A stretch of DNA of 17,346 nt from JBHICC01 sp046759385 (lineage in GTDB: Bacteria > Pseudomonadota > Gammaproteobacteria > Acidiferrobacterales > SPGG2), in NCBI GenBank assembly GCA_046759385.1, contig JBHICC010000049.1:1-17346 (forward strand), read 5' to 3'. Shown one piece after another: positions 1-7,102 of the stretch (positions are counted from its first letter, which is position 1; each line of letters begins with the position of its first letter). A program made the position numbers and the translations under genes. The notes beneath the pieces were generated by a model. The model searched no databases and was not told where the DNA came from. It saw only the letters and a program-made list of their open reading frames with translations.

Positions 1-506
1 TTGGACGAGCCCGTTTTCGGATCGAGCCAACGCTCGAAATTGAACACGACGTCGTCGGCGTTGAACTCGTCACCGTTCGACCACTTCACCCCTTTGCGCA
101 GGTGTAGATTCCACGTTTTGAGGTCGGCCGACGCTTCCCAGCGCTCGCATAAATAGGGCCGCGTGACATTGTCGGGACCGGTGATAGTGAGATACTCGAT
201 CACCTGCCGCGCGACGTTCGACCTCTGTGTCCAATCATACGTCGCCGGATCGGTTATCTCGAGGACCTGCATTGAGCAGCGCAACACGCCTCCCTTCTTG
301 GATTTCATCGCTGCGCGTGCGGGCGCGATCAATGATGCTAACGGCGTGCCCGTTACGTTGGCGACCAGACCGTAGGCCGCTGTCGCTGACATTCCCAACA
401 AGGTTACGGTGCGCAGAAACTCGCGTCGGCTGATCTTGCCCTTGCGCAAGTCCTCGGTGAGCTCGGGAATCGCAGGGTGAAGGTTATCCTTGCGTTTCTT
501 GGCCAT
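1..506 (-). CDS. Peptide-type ABC transporter substrate-binding protein (family 5), N-terminal part, Tat-exported
   Basis: The frame is open from the ATG at 506 to the left edge, giving about 168 residues with no stop, so the gene continues outside the window. Residues about 30-60 form a twin-arginine leader (SRREFLRT followed by a hydrophobic stretch ending near APARA), so the protein should be exported folded by Tat. The mature part starts with KKGGVLRCSMQ and contains DPATYDW, then WEASADLKTWNLHLRKGVKW and NADDVVFNFERW. These are the usual N-terminal blocks of family-5 solute-binding proteins for oligopeptides and related compounds. AGGAGG at 512-517 lies 5 nt before the ATG and fixes the start. 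The ligand cannot be told from this part; family 5 also binds nickel, opines and other solutes. Transporter permease and ATPase genes would be expected to the left. Confidence 0.9.
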   Translation of the reverse strand, partial: MAKKRKDNLHPAIPELTEDLRKGKISRREFLRTVTLLGMSATAAYGLVANVTGTPLASLIAPARAAMKSKKGGVLRCSMQVLEITDPATYDWTQRSNVARQVIEYLTITGPDNVTRPYLCERWEASADLKTWNLHLRKGVKWSNGDEFNADDVVFNFERWLDPKTGSS

Positions 507-558
507 GGGTGCCTCCTATTGGCGCGATCTGTAGGCCCTGCTTTGCGCAGGGATGTAG

Positions 559-623
559 TTAGCCCCTCTGTTATTCAACGTTTCTTGGTGGCGGCCTGGA
601 TCAGGCCTGGATTAGCGGGCTAA
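559..623. other. Nested inverted repeat in the leader region of the left substrate-binding protein gene
   Basis: TTAGCCC (559-565) pairs with GGGCTAA (617-623). Inside lies a perfect 6-bp hairpin, GGCCTG-GAT-CAGGCC (593-607). It sits about 50-120 nt upstream of the minus-strand ATG at 506, so it could be folded leader RNA, an operator or a small RNA. I recognise no known riboswitch. The rest of the 507-821 spacer shows only a small palindrome, TATCT-TT-AGATA (774-785), and no clear promoter. Confidence 0.3.
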
Positions 624-821
624 AGGACATTATTTGGTTTTGATGAGGAAACCATACAACGATAGCTCGGGGTGCTGCAACTCTACTTCCCGCCGGAGTA
701 CTGGCTATGCCCTTTCTGATCGGTCAAAAACGACCCTATACATACCGAATGATGAAAGCGATGACATCTTTGCTATCTTTAGATAAAGAAGGAAAAGGAC
801 GAAACCCTCAGGGAGATAGCA

Positions 822-1022
822 ATGAAGTTTGTGCTCGCACAGATCCTCTGTGGTTTTCCCGACCGCTTACATCCAGTCAGTCAGATTTTCCTGGACGCCT
901 ACGTCGCTGGGGAAATGACAAGCGCACAGTTTCTACGGTTCTTCTCATTACCCAACTCGGACTATATTCCGCTTGGGCAATGCCTGGTCAATCTGGTCGT
1001 GAATGGCGCCCCGTCGTTATAG
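822..1022 (+). CDS. Possible small protein, 66 aa, unknown
   Basis: An ATG ORF preceded by CAGGGAGA about 5 nt upstream, a fair ribosome-binding site. The product begins MKFVLAQILCGF and has a reasonable protein-like composition with no low-complexity stretch; it contains FLDAYVAGEMTSAQFLRFF, which could form an amphipathic helix. It converges with the DddP-like gene, 20 bp beyond its stop. A longer ORF in another frame of the same strand (707-1048) has no such ribosome-binding site and I regard it as a shadow. I recognise no family. It may equally be chance. Confidence 0.35.
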   Translation: MKFVLAQILCGFPDRLHPVSQIFLDAYVAGEMTSAQFLRFFSLPNSDYIPLGQCLVNLVVNGAPSL

Positions 1023-1042
1023 AGACACGCGCCTGCTCGATA

Positions 1043-2236
1043 CTATAAGAACCGTTCCTCGAACGGATAAGAAGACAGCAAGACCGGTCCGTCACGACTG
1101 ATAAGTACTTGTTGCTCTAACTTCACCCCATCGCGCCCGCCGACGGCACCGACATACGATTCCACGCAGACGGTCATGTTCTCTTGTAGCATGCCATCAT
1201 AGCCGCTGCGTGCCATGTCTTGTGGATACGGAACATGGGGATACTCGTCGCATAGGCCAACGCCGTGGATCACAGCGGAGTACCGATACGGGACGAACTC
1301 TTTAGGTGGCCTAAAGCTCCGCTCTAAGAATTCTCGGAAGCTCAAGCCCGGCTTCAACAGTGCCGTGTTGTGTTCGATCTCCTCGTAAGCAGCGTTGTAA
1401 AGCCGGCGTTGCGTATCCGTCGGTTGACCATCACCACAGAGCCAGGTGCGAGAAATGTCGGCACAGTAACCACCCGGGCCGATCAGATCCGTGTCGAGAC
1501 TAACGAGGTCGCCTGCTTCGATGACGCGGTCTGAGCACTCTTGGAACCACGGGTTTGTTCGTGGCCCTGACGTAAGTAAACGCGTCTCAATCCACTCGCC
1601 GCCGAGAGCGATGTTGGTCTGATGCAGAATAGACCAAAGCTCATTTTCGGTGAGCCCGGGAACCAACGCGTCGTGCATGCGGCGCAGACCTTCTTCGCAT
1701 ACAGCAATCGCGTTTTTGATCGCAATGATCTCCATCGGTGCCTTAATGGATCGTGCTTGCTCGAGGACCTCCTGCCCGTCGTGTAGCGAAACGCCATGCG
1801 TCTCGAGCGCGCTGGCGCCTTGTGGATCGACATGGTCAAGCGCGAGGCGGCGATTACCGCCCCCATGGGCGCTGATCAGATCCGCGATCTCTGCCGCCCA
1901 GCGTCTTGCCTTTTCTGCTGTTCTGCTTCCGGCGCTGAAATAGAACCAGGAGCAGGCGGGACGGACCTCGTCGACGGTCTCGATCCCTTCTGAAAGGTGC
2001 TCGCAGTTGTGAAAATCGAAAAGCACCACGGGGCCCTTGGCCGGGACGAAGGCGTAGCGCGCCGCGTTGTGCAAGGTCCACACCTGCATGTTGGCGCTAC
2101 CGGTAGCATAGCGGATGTTAATGGGATCGAATAGGAGTGCGGCCGCGTAGTCGCGCTCTTGCAGCTGCGCCCGGACTCTGGACAGGCGGTAATTCCGAAG
2201 CGCTCGGTCGTCGACCGCTAGTAGGTCTGGCGACAT
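1043..2236 (-). CDS. dddP: M24-fold DddP-like enzyme (candidate DMSP lyase)
   Basis: A 397-residue protein of the creatinase/aminopeptidase (M24) fold: N-terminal domain about 1-165, catalytic pita-bread domain about 170-397. Candidate metal ligands are D248, D250, D260, H324, E359 and E374. The D-x-D pair (SLDTDLIG) is not the ordinary M24 pattern but that of DddP. From memory of the Ruegeria lacuscaerulensis DddP structure (D295, D297, D307, H371, E406, E421; Y366 and D377 in catalysis), every position maps here with a constant offset of 47, including Y319 and D330. Blocks NIRYAT, HGGGNRRLA, GGEWIETRLL, SGPRTNPWFQEC and HGVGLCDE also match the Roseovarius DddP as I recall it. DddP cleaves dimethylsulfoniopropionate to DMS and acrylate. 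The protein lacks about 47 N-terminal residues of marine DddP; an in-frame TAA just upstream of the ATG rules out an extension. There is no clear ribosome-binding site, and the gene begins 19 bp after the peroxiredoxin gene, so it may be translated by coupling. Alternative: a DddP-like M24 protein with another substrate. Confidence 0.75.
   Translation of the reverse strand: MSPDLLAVDDRALRNYRLSRVRAQLQERDYAAALLFDPINIRYATGSANMQVWTLHNAARYAFVPAKGPVVLFDFHNCEHLSEGIETVDEVRPACSWFYFSAGSRTAEKARRWAAEIADLISAHGGGNRRLALDHVDPQGASALETHGVSLHDGQEVLEQARSIKAPMEIIAIKNAIAVCEEGLRRMHDALVPGLTENELWSILHQTNIALGGEWIETRLLTSGPRTNPWFQECSDRVIEAGDLVSLDTDLIGPGGYCADISRTWLCGDGQPTDTQRRLYNAAYEEIEHNTALLKPGLSFREFLERSFRPPKEFVPYRYSAVIHGVGLCDEYPHVPYPQDMARSGYDGMLQENMTVCVESYVGAVGGRDGVKLEQQVLISRDGPVLLSSYPFEERFL
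1052..1066 (-). terminator. Hairpin at the 3' end of the dddP-like gene
   Basis: CCGTTC-CTC-GAACGG is a 6-bp stem inside the last codons of the gene. Read on the minus strand it is followed by TTCTTATAG, which includes the stop codon. The T-tract is weak, so this is only a possible intrinsic terminator overlapping the coding end. Confidence 0.25.
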
Positions 2237-2255
2237 GTTGCGGCAGGGTTAAACG

Positions 2256-2738
2256 TCACTCAAGGAGCTCGAGAACCGCCTCGGCACTGCTTATCTTGAA
2301 CTCGCCGGGCTCTTCCAGACTGAACGCCTTGACCACGCCGTCCTCGACGACCATTGCGTATCGTCGTGAGCGAGTTCCCATGCCAATCTTAGATCGGTCA
2401 TCTGCCAGACCAACGGCCTTCGTAAACTCAGCACTGCCATCGGCTAACATCAAGATGTTGTCCTCGACATTCTGATCAGTACCCCAGGCGTGCATGACAA
2501 ATGCGTCGTTCACCGATACGCACACAATTCGATCGATGTTCCTCGCTTTGATGTCGTCCGCTCTCACAACAAACCCGGGGAGGTGCGCCTTAGAGCAGGT
2601 CGGGGTGAACGCACCGGGTACGGCAAACAACACGATCCGCTTGCCTTTGAAGATTTCGTCGGTCGTAATCGGTTTCGGGCCGTCATCAGTCATGTGTCTC
2701 AACGTCACATTTGGGATCTGGTCACCCACTTTGATCAT
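2256..2738 (-). CDS. Prx5-type peroxiredoxin (redoxin family)
   Basis: A 160-residue cytoplasmic thiol peroxidase that reduces hydrogen peroxide and organic peroxides with thiol donors. The active-site motif P41-x-x-x-T45-x-x-C48 (PGAFTPTC) is intact, and R126 in RRYAMVV fits the conserved arginine that activates the peroxidatic cysteine. The other cysteine, C73 in IVCVSVNDAF, is at a position common in this family and not a typical resolving cysteine, so a 1-Cys or glutathione/glutaredoxin-dependent mechanism is likely. Length and C-terminal pattern (SSAEAVLELL) are normal for the Prx5/AhpE-like redoxin group. The ribosome-binding site GAGAGGAG lies 7 nt before the ATG. It is followed after 19 bp by the dddP-like gene and preceded, after 146 bp, by the qor gene on the same strand. 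Confidence 0.93.
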   Translation of the reverse strand: MIKVGDQIPNVTLRHMTDDGPKPITTDEIFKGKRIVLFAVPGAFTPTCSKAHLPGFVVRADDIKARNIDRIVCVSVNDAFVMHAWGTDQNVEDNILMLADGSAEFTKAVGLADDRSKIGMGTRSRRYAMVVEDGVVKAFSLEEPGEFKISSAEAVLELLE

Positions 2739-2790
2739 ATTTTTGCTCCTCTCCGCTGAATCGCCAAGGTCGGCGTTGCCCGATCGCTTC

Positions 2791-2818
2791 TAGGCTCAGG
2801 ACTCGGGACTGAGGACCC
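2791..2818. repeat. Short heptad tandem repeat
   Basis: Four 7-bp units follow each other: TAGGCTC, AGGACTC, GGGACTG, AGGACCC. The spacer lies between the qor and peroxiredoxin genes. In another phase the unit is ACTCGGG, very close to the ACTCGTG unit (minus strand) of the array at 7103-7137. Confidence 0.55.
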
Positions 2819-2884
2819 AAGATAGGGCATCCAGAGTCGCTGTACTTCGTCACTCAGCCCTAAAGTCCAAGGCGCAAAGCGCTA

Positions 2885-3868
2885 CTACGGTAACAGCACT
2901 GTGGAACCCGTCGTCCTACGCCCCTCGAGTGCGCGGTGCGCCTCCGCCGCGTCTTTTAACGGGAACGTTTGCCGAACCTCGATTTTGACGACACCTTGGC
3001 CAACGACATCGAACAAGTCCTGTGACATCGTTACAAGATCTTCGCGTTTACCGGCATATGTCATCAATGTCGGGCGCGTCAGGAAAAGCGATCCCTTTTG
3101 ACTCAACGCACCGATGTTAAACGGCGGCACCACACCCGAAGACTGGCCGAAACTCACCATGACTCCTAATGGTCGCAAACAATCGAGCGATTGCATAAAC
3201 GTGTCTTTGCCTACCGAGTCATACACCACCGGGACGCCCTCGCCGCTTGTGATCTCGTGCACACGTTTGGCGAAGTCCTCTTTGGTATAAATCACGGGGT
3301 GATCACAACCGTGGTCGGCCGCAAGCTTCGCCTTTTCTTCCGAGCTTACGGTACCGATAACGGTTGCACCCAAGTGCTTGGCCCATTGACATGCAATTAA
3401 GCCGACGCCGCCTGCCGCCGCGTGAAACAGTATGGTATCCCCCGATTGCACTCGGTAGGCGCGGCGAAGCAAGTACTGAGCAGTCAAGCCTTTTAGCATC
3501 ATCGCCGCCGCCGTGTTGTCGTCAATGCTTGCCGGCACTCGCACCAGCCGCTTCGCCGGAACCAAACGCTCATCGGCGTAGGCACCCAGAGCGCCGATCC
3601 CATAGGCAACGCGATCACCGACCTCTAGGTCGGACACACCGGGTCCCACAGCCTGGATCACCCCTGACGCCTCCATGCCGAGGACAAACGGGAGACCAGC
3701 GGGCGCCGGATAGGTGCCCGTACGGAAGTAGACGTCGATGAAGTTCAAACCAACGGCCCGCTGGTTGATGAGTACCTCGCCCTCGGCGGGCTGACTGAGT
3801 TCCACGTCTTCCCAGCGCAGAACGTCGGGGCCACCGGTTTCATGGATACGTATCGCTTTCGCCACCAT
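2885..3868 (-). CDS. qor: NADPH:quinone oxidoreductase (zinc-free MDR family, Qor type)
   Basis: A 327-residue medium-chain dehydrogenase/reductase without the zinc-binding cysteines. Residues 1-125 form the GroES-like substrate domain (LNFIDVYFRTGTYP, EASGVIQAVG, VGDRVAYG). The Rossmann domain has the NADPH loop AAAGGVGL at 150-157 followed by ACQWAKHLGA. VVYDSVG, SLDCL and VMVSFGQSSG match E. coli Qor closely, from memory. It reduces quinones, and relatives reduce reactive enals. A ribosome-binding site, AAGGAGG (3870-3876), is only 1 nt from the ATG at 3868 but 4 nt from an in-frame GTG at 3865, and the GTG aligns with the start of E. coli Qor, so translation may begin at 3865. It could head a qor-prx-dddP-like transcript, though the 146-bp gap leaves that open. 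Confidence 0.93.
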   Translation of the reverse strand: MVAKAIRIHETGGPDVLRWEDVELSQPAEGEVLINQRAVGLNFIDVYFRTGTYPAPAGLPFVLGMEASGVIQAVGPGVSDLEVGDRVAYGIGALGAYADERLVPAKRLVRVPASIDDNTAAAMMLKGLTAQYLLRRAYRVQSGDTILFHAAAGGVGLIACQWAKHLGATVIGTVSSEEKAKLAADHGCDHPVIYTKEDFAKRVHEITSGEGVPVVYDSVGKDTFMQSLDCLRPLGVMVSFGQSSGVVPPFNIGALSQKGSLFLTRPTLMTYAGKREDLVTMSQDLFDVVGQGVVKIEVRQTFPLKDAAEAHRALEGRRTTGSTVLLP

Positions 3869-3949
3869 TCCTCCTTTGTTCTTGCTTTGTTGCGGTGCCG
3901 CAGGCGCCTAATTGCGACCGAACGGCAGCGCTGACTGTACCTTACTCTC

Positions 3950-3979
3950 TGGCCGGCCAATGGTACTACCGACCGGCCA
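3950..3979. promoter_or_regulatory. Dyad TGGCCGG...CCGGCCA in the divergent spacer
   Basis: TGGCCGG (3950-3956) and CCGGCCA (3973-3979) form a perfect 7-bp dyad with a 16-bp centre; the left arm is itself part of the palindrome TGGCCGGCCA. It lies between the divergent qor gene and the small HExxH gene, about 80 bp from the qor start. Two other palindromes are nearby: TGCGG-TG-CCGCA (3891-3902) and GGCCTAGGCC (4046-4055). This could be an operator. I see no strong promoter hexamers. Confidence 0.3.
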
Positions 3980-4094
3980 CTATTGATAACGGCGCGGATC
4001 TTCTACCCCGTGGCACACATCTTGCAATTGCCCTTTTTGAACACCGGCCTAGGCCCAAATGGCGACCTCCGCCCAAGCGATATCAGTCAGTGCT

Positions 4095-4532
4095 ATGAAA
4101 GAGCTTACGATTGCCTTACTGATGTGGATCACAAGCAACACGCCGCTGGCGTACGACGGATCCCATGCGCCCGACGTTATCCACGTCTCGCACAAGCAAC
4201 TCGTCCAGATACTGTACGAGGGCAACGTCGCCCGTGGTATCGATGCGGATCGGGTGAGCGTAGCCGGTCTCTACAATTTCCGCGACGGAAAAGTCTACTT
4301 GCTCGATGATGTCGACCTGGACACCGTCGAAGGCAGGGCGGTGCTCGTCCACGAGCTTGTCCACTACCTGCAGTATTATCATGGGATCGATCAGACGGCC
4401 GAATGCATGCGCAAGCTCGAGGGACAGGCGTACGAAACGCAGGCCAACTACCTCATCGCGTATGGGAAGGAATCTCCGTTCAGTGAGCTCCACGTCCTTA
4501 TGATCAGTAACTGCTGGCCAATGAATCTCTGA
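4095..4532 (+). CDS. Small exported HExxH putative metallopeptidase-like protein (DUF6647-like)
   Basis: From the ATG at 4095 the product is 145 residues: a short hydrophobic N-terminus (MKELTIALLMWI), suggesting export, then a compact domain. The key motif is H86-E87-x-x-H90 (VHELVHYLQ), followed by LEGQAYETQANYL, whose glutamates (E109 or E114) could give the third zinc ligand as in gluzincins. YLLDDVDLDTVEGRAVLVHE fits a strand leading into the active-site helix. I associate this layout with the DUF6647 group of small proteins, from memory and with moderate certainty. Two cysteines (C104 and near the C-terminus) could pair outside the cytoplasm. An in-frame ATG at 4059 lies next to a palindrome and lacks a ribosome-binding site; 4095 also has a poor one, so the start is uncertain. 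Substrate unknown. Confidence 0.65.
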   Translation: MKELTIALLMWITSNTPLAYDGSHAPDVIHVSHKQLVQILYEGNVARGIDADRVSVAGLYNFRDGKVYLLDDVDLDTVEGRAVLVHELVHYLQYYHGIDQTAECMRKLEGQAYETQANYLIAYGKESPFSELHVLMISNCWPMNL

Positions 4533-4716
4533 ACAGTGATAGGCACCGTTACGGTCTGCCTTGACCTGTCTTCCACACGACCTCACGGACCATAACTCGA
4601 TTACGGCTTGGTTGGCACATTACGGTGCCGATACCTGTCCTGCTTGTGCTTGTCGGCAGCTTATAAAGCGCCTACGATGAACATTGAAGATAGGCGAAAG
4701 AAAAACCATTCGTTAC

Positions 4717-4722
4717 AAGGAG
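4717..4722 (+). promoter_or_regulatory. Ribosome-binding site that sets the maeB GTG start
   Basis: AAGGAG lies 8 nt before the GTG at 4731. In-frame ATGs farther upstream (for example 4678) have no comparable site, and the family N-terminus begins right after this GTG. A TATAAA at 4662-4667 could be a -10 element, but no matching -35 is seen. Confidence 0.75.
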
Positions 4723-4730
4723 TAACCACC

Positions 4731-7046
4731 GTGATCCGCAAACAGGATGCACTGGATTACCATTCCAGTGGACGCAAAGGAAAGATCGAGATCAGCTCCA
4801 CCAAGCCGACTCGCACGCAACGCGACCTGACGCTCGCTTACAGTCCGGGTGTCGCGGAACCGTGTCTCGAGATCAAGGCAAACCCCGAAAACGTATTCAA
4901 TTACACGACCAAGGGGAATCTGGTCGCCGTCGTTACCAACGGTACCGCCGTGCTAGGCCTGGGAAATATCGGGCCGATGGCGGCGAAACCCGTTATGGAA
5001 GGCAAGGCGGTTCTATTCAAGCGCTTTGCCGACATCGATGTGTTCGACATTGAGGTGGGCTCGCAAGACCCGGATGACGTGGTCCGACTGGTCCAGCTGC
5101 TGGAACCGACCTTTGGTGGGGTCAATCTCGAGGACATTAGGGCGCCTGACTGCTTCTACATTGAAGAGAAGCTGCGAGAGTCCCTCAGCATTCCAGTGTT
5201 TCACGACGACCAACATGGCACAGCGATCATCTCCGGCGCCGCGCTGCTGAACGCGATCGAGCTTACTGACAAAGACATATCTAAAGTACGAGTCGTGTAC
5301 AGCGGTGCCGGTGCCGCTGCAATCGCTTGCGCCGAACTGTTCGAACGTCTAGGGGTGAGGCGCGAAAACATGGTGATGTGCGATTCCAAAGGCGTCATTT
5401 ATGAGGGGCGTGAGGAGGGCATGAACCCATACAAGGCACGCTTCGCCGCGGATACGGCGTTTCGCACTTTAGCCGAAGCTATGAAGGGTGCAGACGTATT
5501 CATCGGGGTTTCTATTGCGGGTGCCGTCAGCAAAGAGATGGTCGCATCGATGAACGCGCGGCCGATCATTATGGCGATGGCCAATCCGAATCCCGAGATT
5601 ACCTATGAAGATGCGACATCGGCACAGCCGGATGTGATCATGGCGACGGGTCGCTCCGATTACCCGAATCAGGTGAACAACGTGCTGGGTTTTCCGTTCA
5701 TCTTCCGAGGTGCGCTCGACGTACGCGCACGCGCTTTTAACGAAGAGATGAAGATTGCGGCCGTGCACGCGTTGGCAAACTTAGCGAAGCAGGGTGTTCC
5801 CGATTCGGTCATGCGGGCCTACGGCGTCGATAGAATGCGGTTTGGGCCGGAGTACATCATCCCCAAGCCATTCGACCCGAGAGTGCTCACCTGGGTTTCG
5901 CCGGCCGTGGCGCAGGCGGCCATCGAAAGTGGCGTTGCGCGGATAAAGATCGACATCAACGAGTACCGCCACCAACTCGCGTCAAGGCTGGGCCGCCGCC
6001 GTGAGGTCATGGGTGGCGTTATCGCGCGCGCCAAGAAACAGGCCAAGCGTATCGTCTTTCCGGAAGGCGAAGAGGAGAAGATCCTGCGCGCGAGCCAAGT
6101 ACTTATCGACGAGGACATCGCTAGCCCGATCCTGCTCGGCCGCCCCGAAGTCATCGAGAAACACAAGAGAGAACTTGATCTCGAGCTCTCGGGCGCGTCG
6201 ATCGTGCTGCCACGCGCGGCGCCGCAGTTTGACCACTATGTCAATGAACTCTATAAGCTTCGCTGCCGCCGTGGCATCACGCATAACGAAGCCCGCGCAC
6301 TTATGATGAATAACCACAATGTGTTCGGCTCGATGATGGTGAACCTGGGCGACGCGGACGCGATGGTTGCCGGTCTTACTCAGCATTACTCCGACACGAT
6401 TCGCCCCGCGCTGCAAATCATCCGCGTTCGGCCCGGTGTCAATAAGGTTGCCGGCGTGTACATGATGATTTTTAAGAACGACGTCAAGTTCTTCGCCGAC
6501 ACGACGGTGAACATCGAGCCGAGCGCCGAGGACTTGGCTGAAATTGCCATTGAAGCCGCCGAGGTGGCGCGCCGCTTTAACGTCGAGCCGAGGATTGCCA
6601 TGCTCTCGTTCTCGAACTTCGGCAGCACGCATCATCCGTTGGCGGAGAAGGTGCGCCACGCGACCGAGCTTGTGCGCAAGCGCGCACCCTACCTGATCGT
6701 TGACGGTGAAATGCAGGTCGATACGGCTGTGGTCGAGGATATCCTGACCGACACGTACCCATTTAGCGCCCTCAAGGCACCGGCTAATGTGCTGGTCTTT
6801 CCCTCGCTCGATGCCGGTAACATCGCCTATAAGCTTATGCAGCGATTGGGTGGTGCCGAGGCAATCGGTCCGATTCTCACACGGCTGCGCAAACCCGTGC
6901 ATGTACTGCAGCGTGGTGCAGAGGTCGACGAGATTATCAACATGGCGGCAATTGCGGCGGTCGAAGCGCAGGAAAGCGATACCATGACAGATGCCGCGGC
7001 AAAAACGCAGAGAACGCAGAGGCGCGGAGCCCGCAGAGGAAGTTGA
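4731..7046 (+). CDS. maeB: NADP-dependent malic enzyme with C-terminal phosphotransacetylase-like domain
   Basis: From the GTG at 4731 the protein has 771 residues, the usual size for MaeB. Residues about 1-420 are the malic enzyme part: catalytic tyrosine near 37 (LAYSPGVA), catalytic lysine near 92 (MEGKAVLFKRFADIDVFDIE), metal-binding HDDQHGTAI near 158, NADP-binding SGAGAAAIA near 191, and RSDYPNQVNN. Residues about 425-755 are the phosphotransacetylase-like domain (IVFPEGEEEKILRA, LLGRPEVIE, LSFSNFGSTHHP, VDGEMQVDTAVVE), which in E. coli MaeB acts as a regulatory domain responding to acetyl-CoA and related metabolites. It makes pyruvate, CO2 and NADPH from malate. The last about 15 residues (KTQRTQRRGARRGS) are encoded by a short tandem repeat and do not resemble the normal family end (EAQ...), so the original stop was probably lost into the repeat. 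A 376-residue ORF on the opposite strand is a coding shadow. Confidence 0.96.
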   Translation: MIRKQDALDYHSSGRKGKIEISSTKPTRTQRDLTLAYSPGVAEPCLEIKANPENVFNYTTKGNLVAVVTNGTAVLGLGNIGPMAAKPVMEGKAVLFKRFADIDVFDIEVGSQDPDDVVRLVQLLEPTFGGVNLEDIRAPDCFYIEEKLRESLSIPVFHDDQHGTAIISGAALLNAIELTDKDISKVRVVYSGAGAAAIACAELFERLGVRRENMVMCDSKGVIYEGREEGMNPYKARFAADTAFRTLAEAMKGADVFIGVSIAGAVSKEMVASMNARPIIMAMANPNPEITYEDATSAQPDVIMATGRSDYPNQVNNVLGFPFIFRGALDVRARAFNEEMKIAAVHALANLAKQGVPDSVMRAYGVDRMRFGPEYIIPKPFDPRVLTWVSPAVAQAAIESGVARIKIDINEYRHQLASRLGRRREVMGGVIARAKKQAKRIVFPEGEEEKILRASQVLIDEDIASPILLGRPEVIEKHKRELDLELSGASIVLPRAAPQFDHYVNELYKLRCRRGITHNEARALMMNNHNVFGSMMVNLGDADAMVAGLTQHYSDTIRPALQIIRVRPGVNKVAGVYMMIFKNDVKFFADTTVNIEPSAEDLAEIAIEAAEVARRFNVEPRIAMLSFSNFGSTHHPLAEKVRHATELVRKRAPYLIVDGEMQVDTAVVEDILTDTYPFSALKAPANVLVFPSLDAGNIAYKLMQRLGGAEAIGPILTRLRKPVHVLQRGAEVDEIINMAAIAAVEAQESDTMTDAAAKTQRTQRRGARRGS
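7005..7040 (+). repeat. ACGCAGAG tandem repeat overlapping the maeB 3' end
   Basis: Units ACGCAGAGA (7005-7013) and ACGCAGAGG (7014-7022) are followed by the degraded CGCGGAG and CCGCAGAGG. The repeat encodes the basic C-terminus of MaeB. Related copies are a single ACGCAGAG at 7847-7854 and ACGCAAAG x2 at 9123-9138. Confidence 0.6.
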
Positions 7047-7102
7047 TCGGCGTAAGGAGTCGGGCGTGAAATCTAGGTAGCTAGTAAAGGCGCCACGTAG
7101 CG

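Noticed and set aside
707..1048. 113-aa ORF on the plus strand
   Set aside because: No ribosome-binding site, runs into the convergent gene's end, and overlaps the better-supported 822-1022 ORF in another frame.
2885..3868. Reading the oxidoreductase as AcuI (acryloyl-CoA reductase) to complete a DMSP pathway with the DddP-like gene
   Set aside because: Both are medium-chain reductases, but the motifs here (FHAAAGGVGL, VVYDSVG, VMVSFGQSSG) follow Qor, not the AcuI/YhdH group.
4608..4730. 41-residue N-terminal extension of MaeB
   Set aside because: The extension is open by chance; the AAGGAG site and the family N-terminus both support the GTG at 4731.
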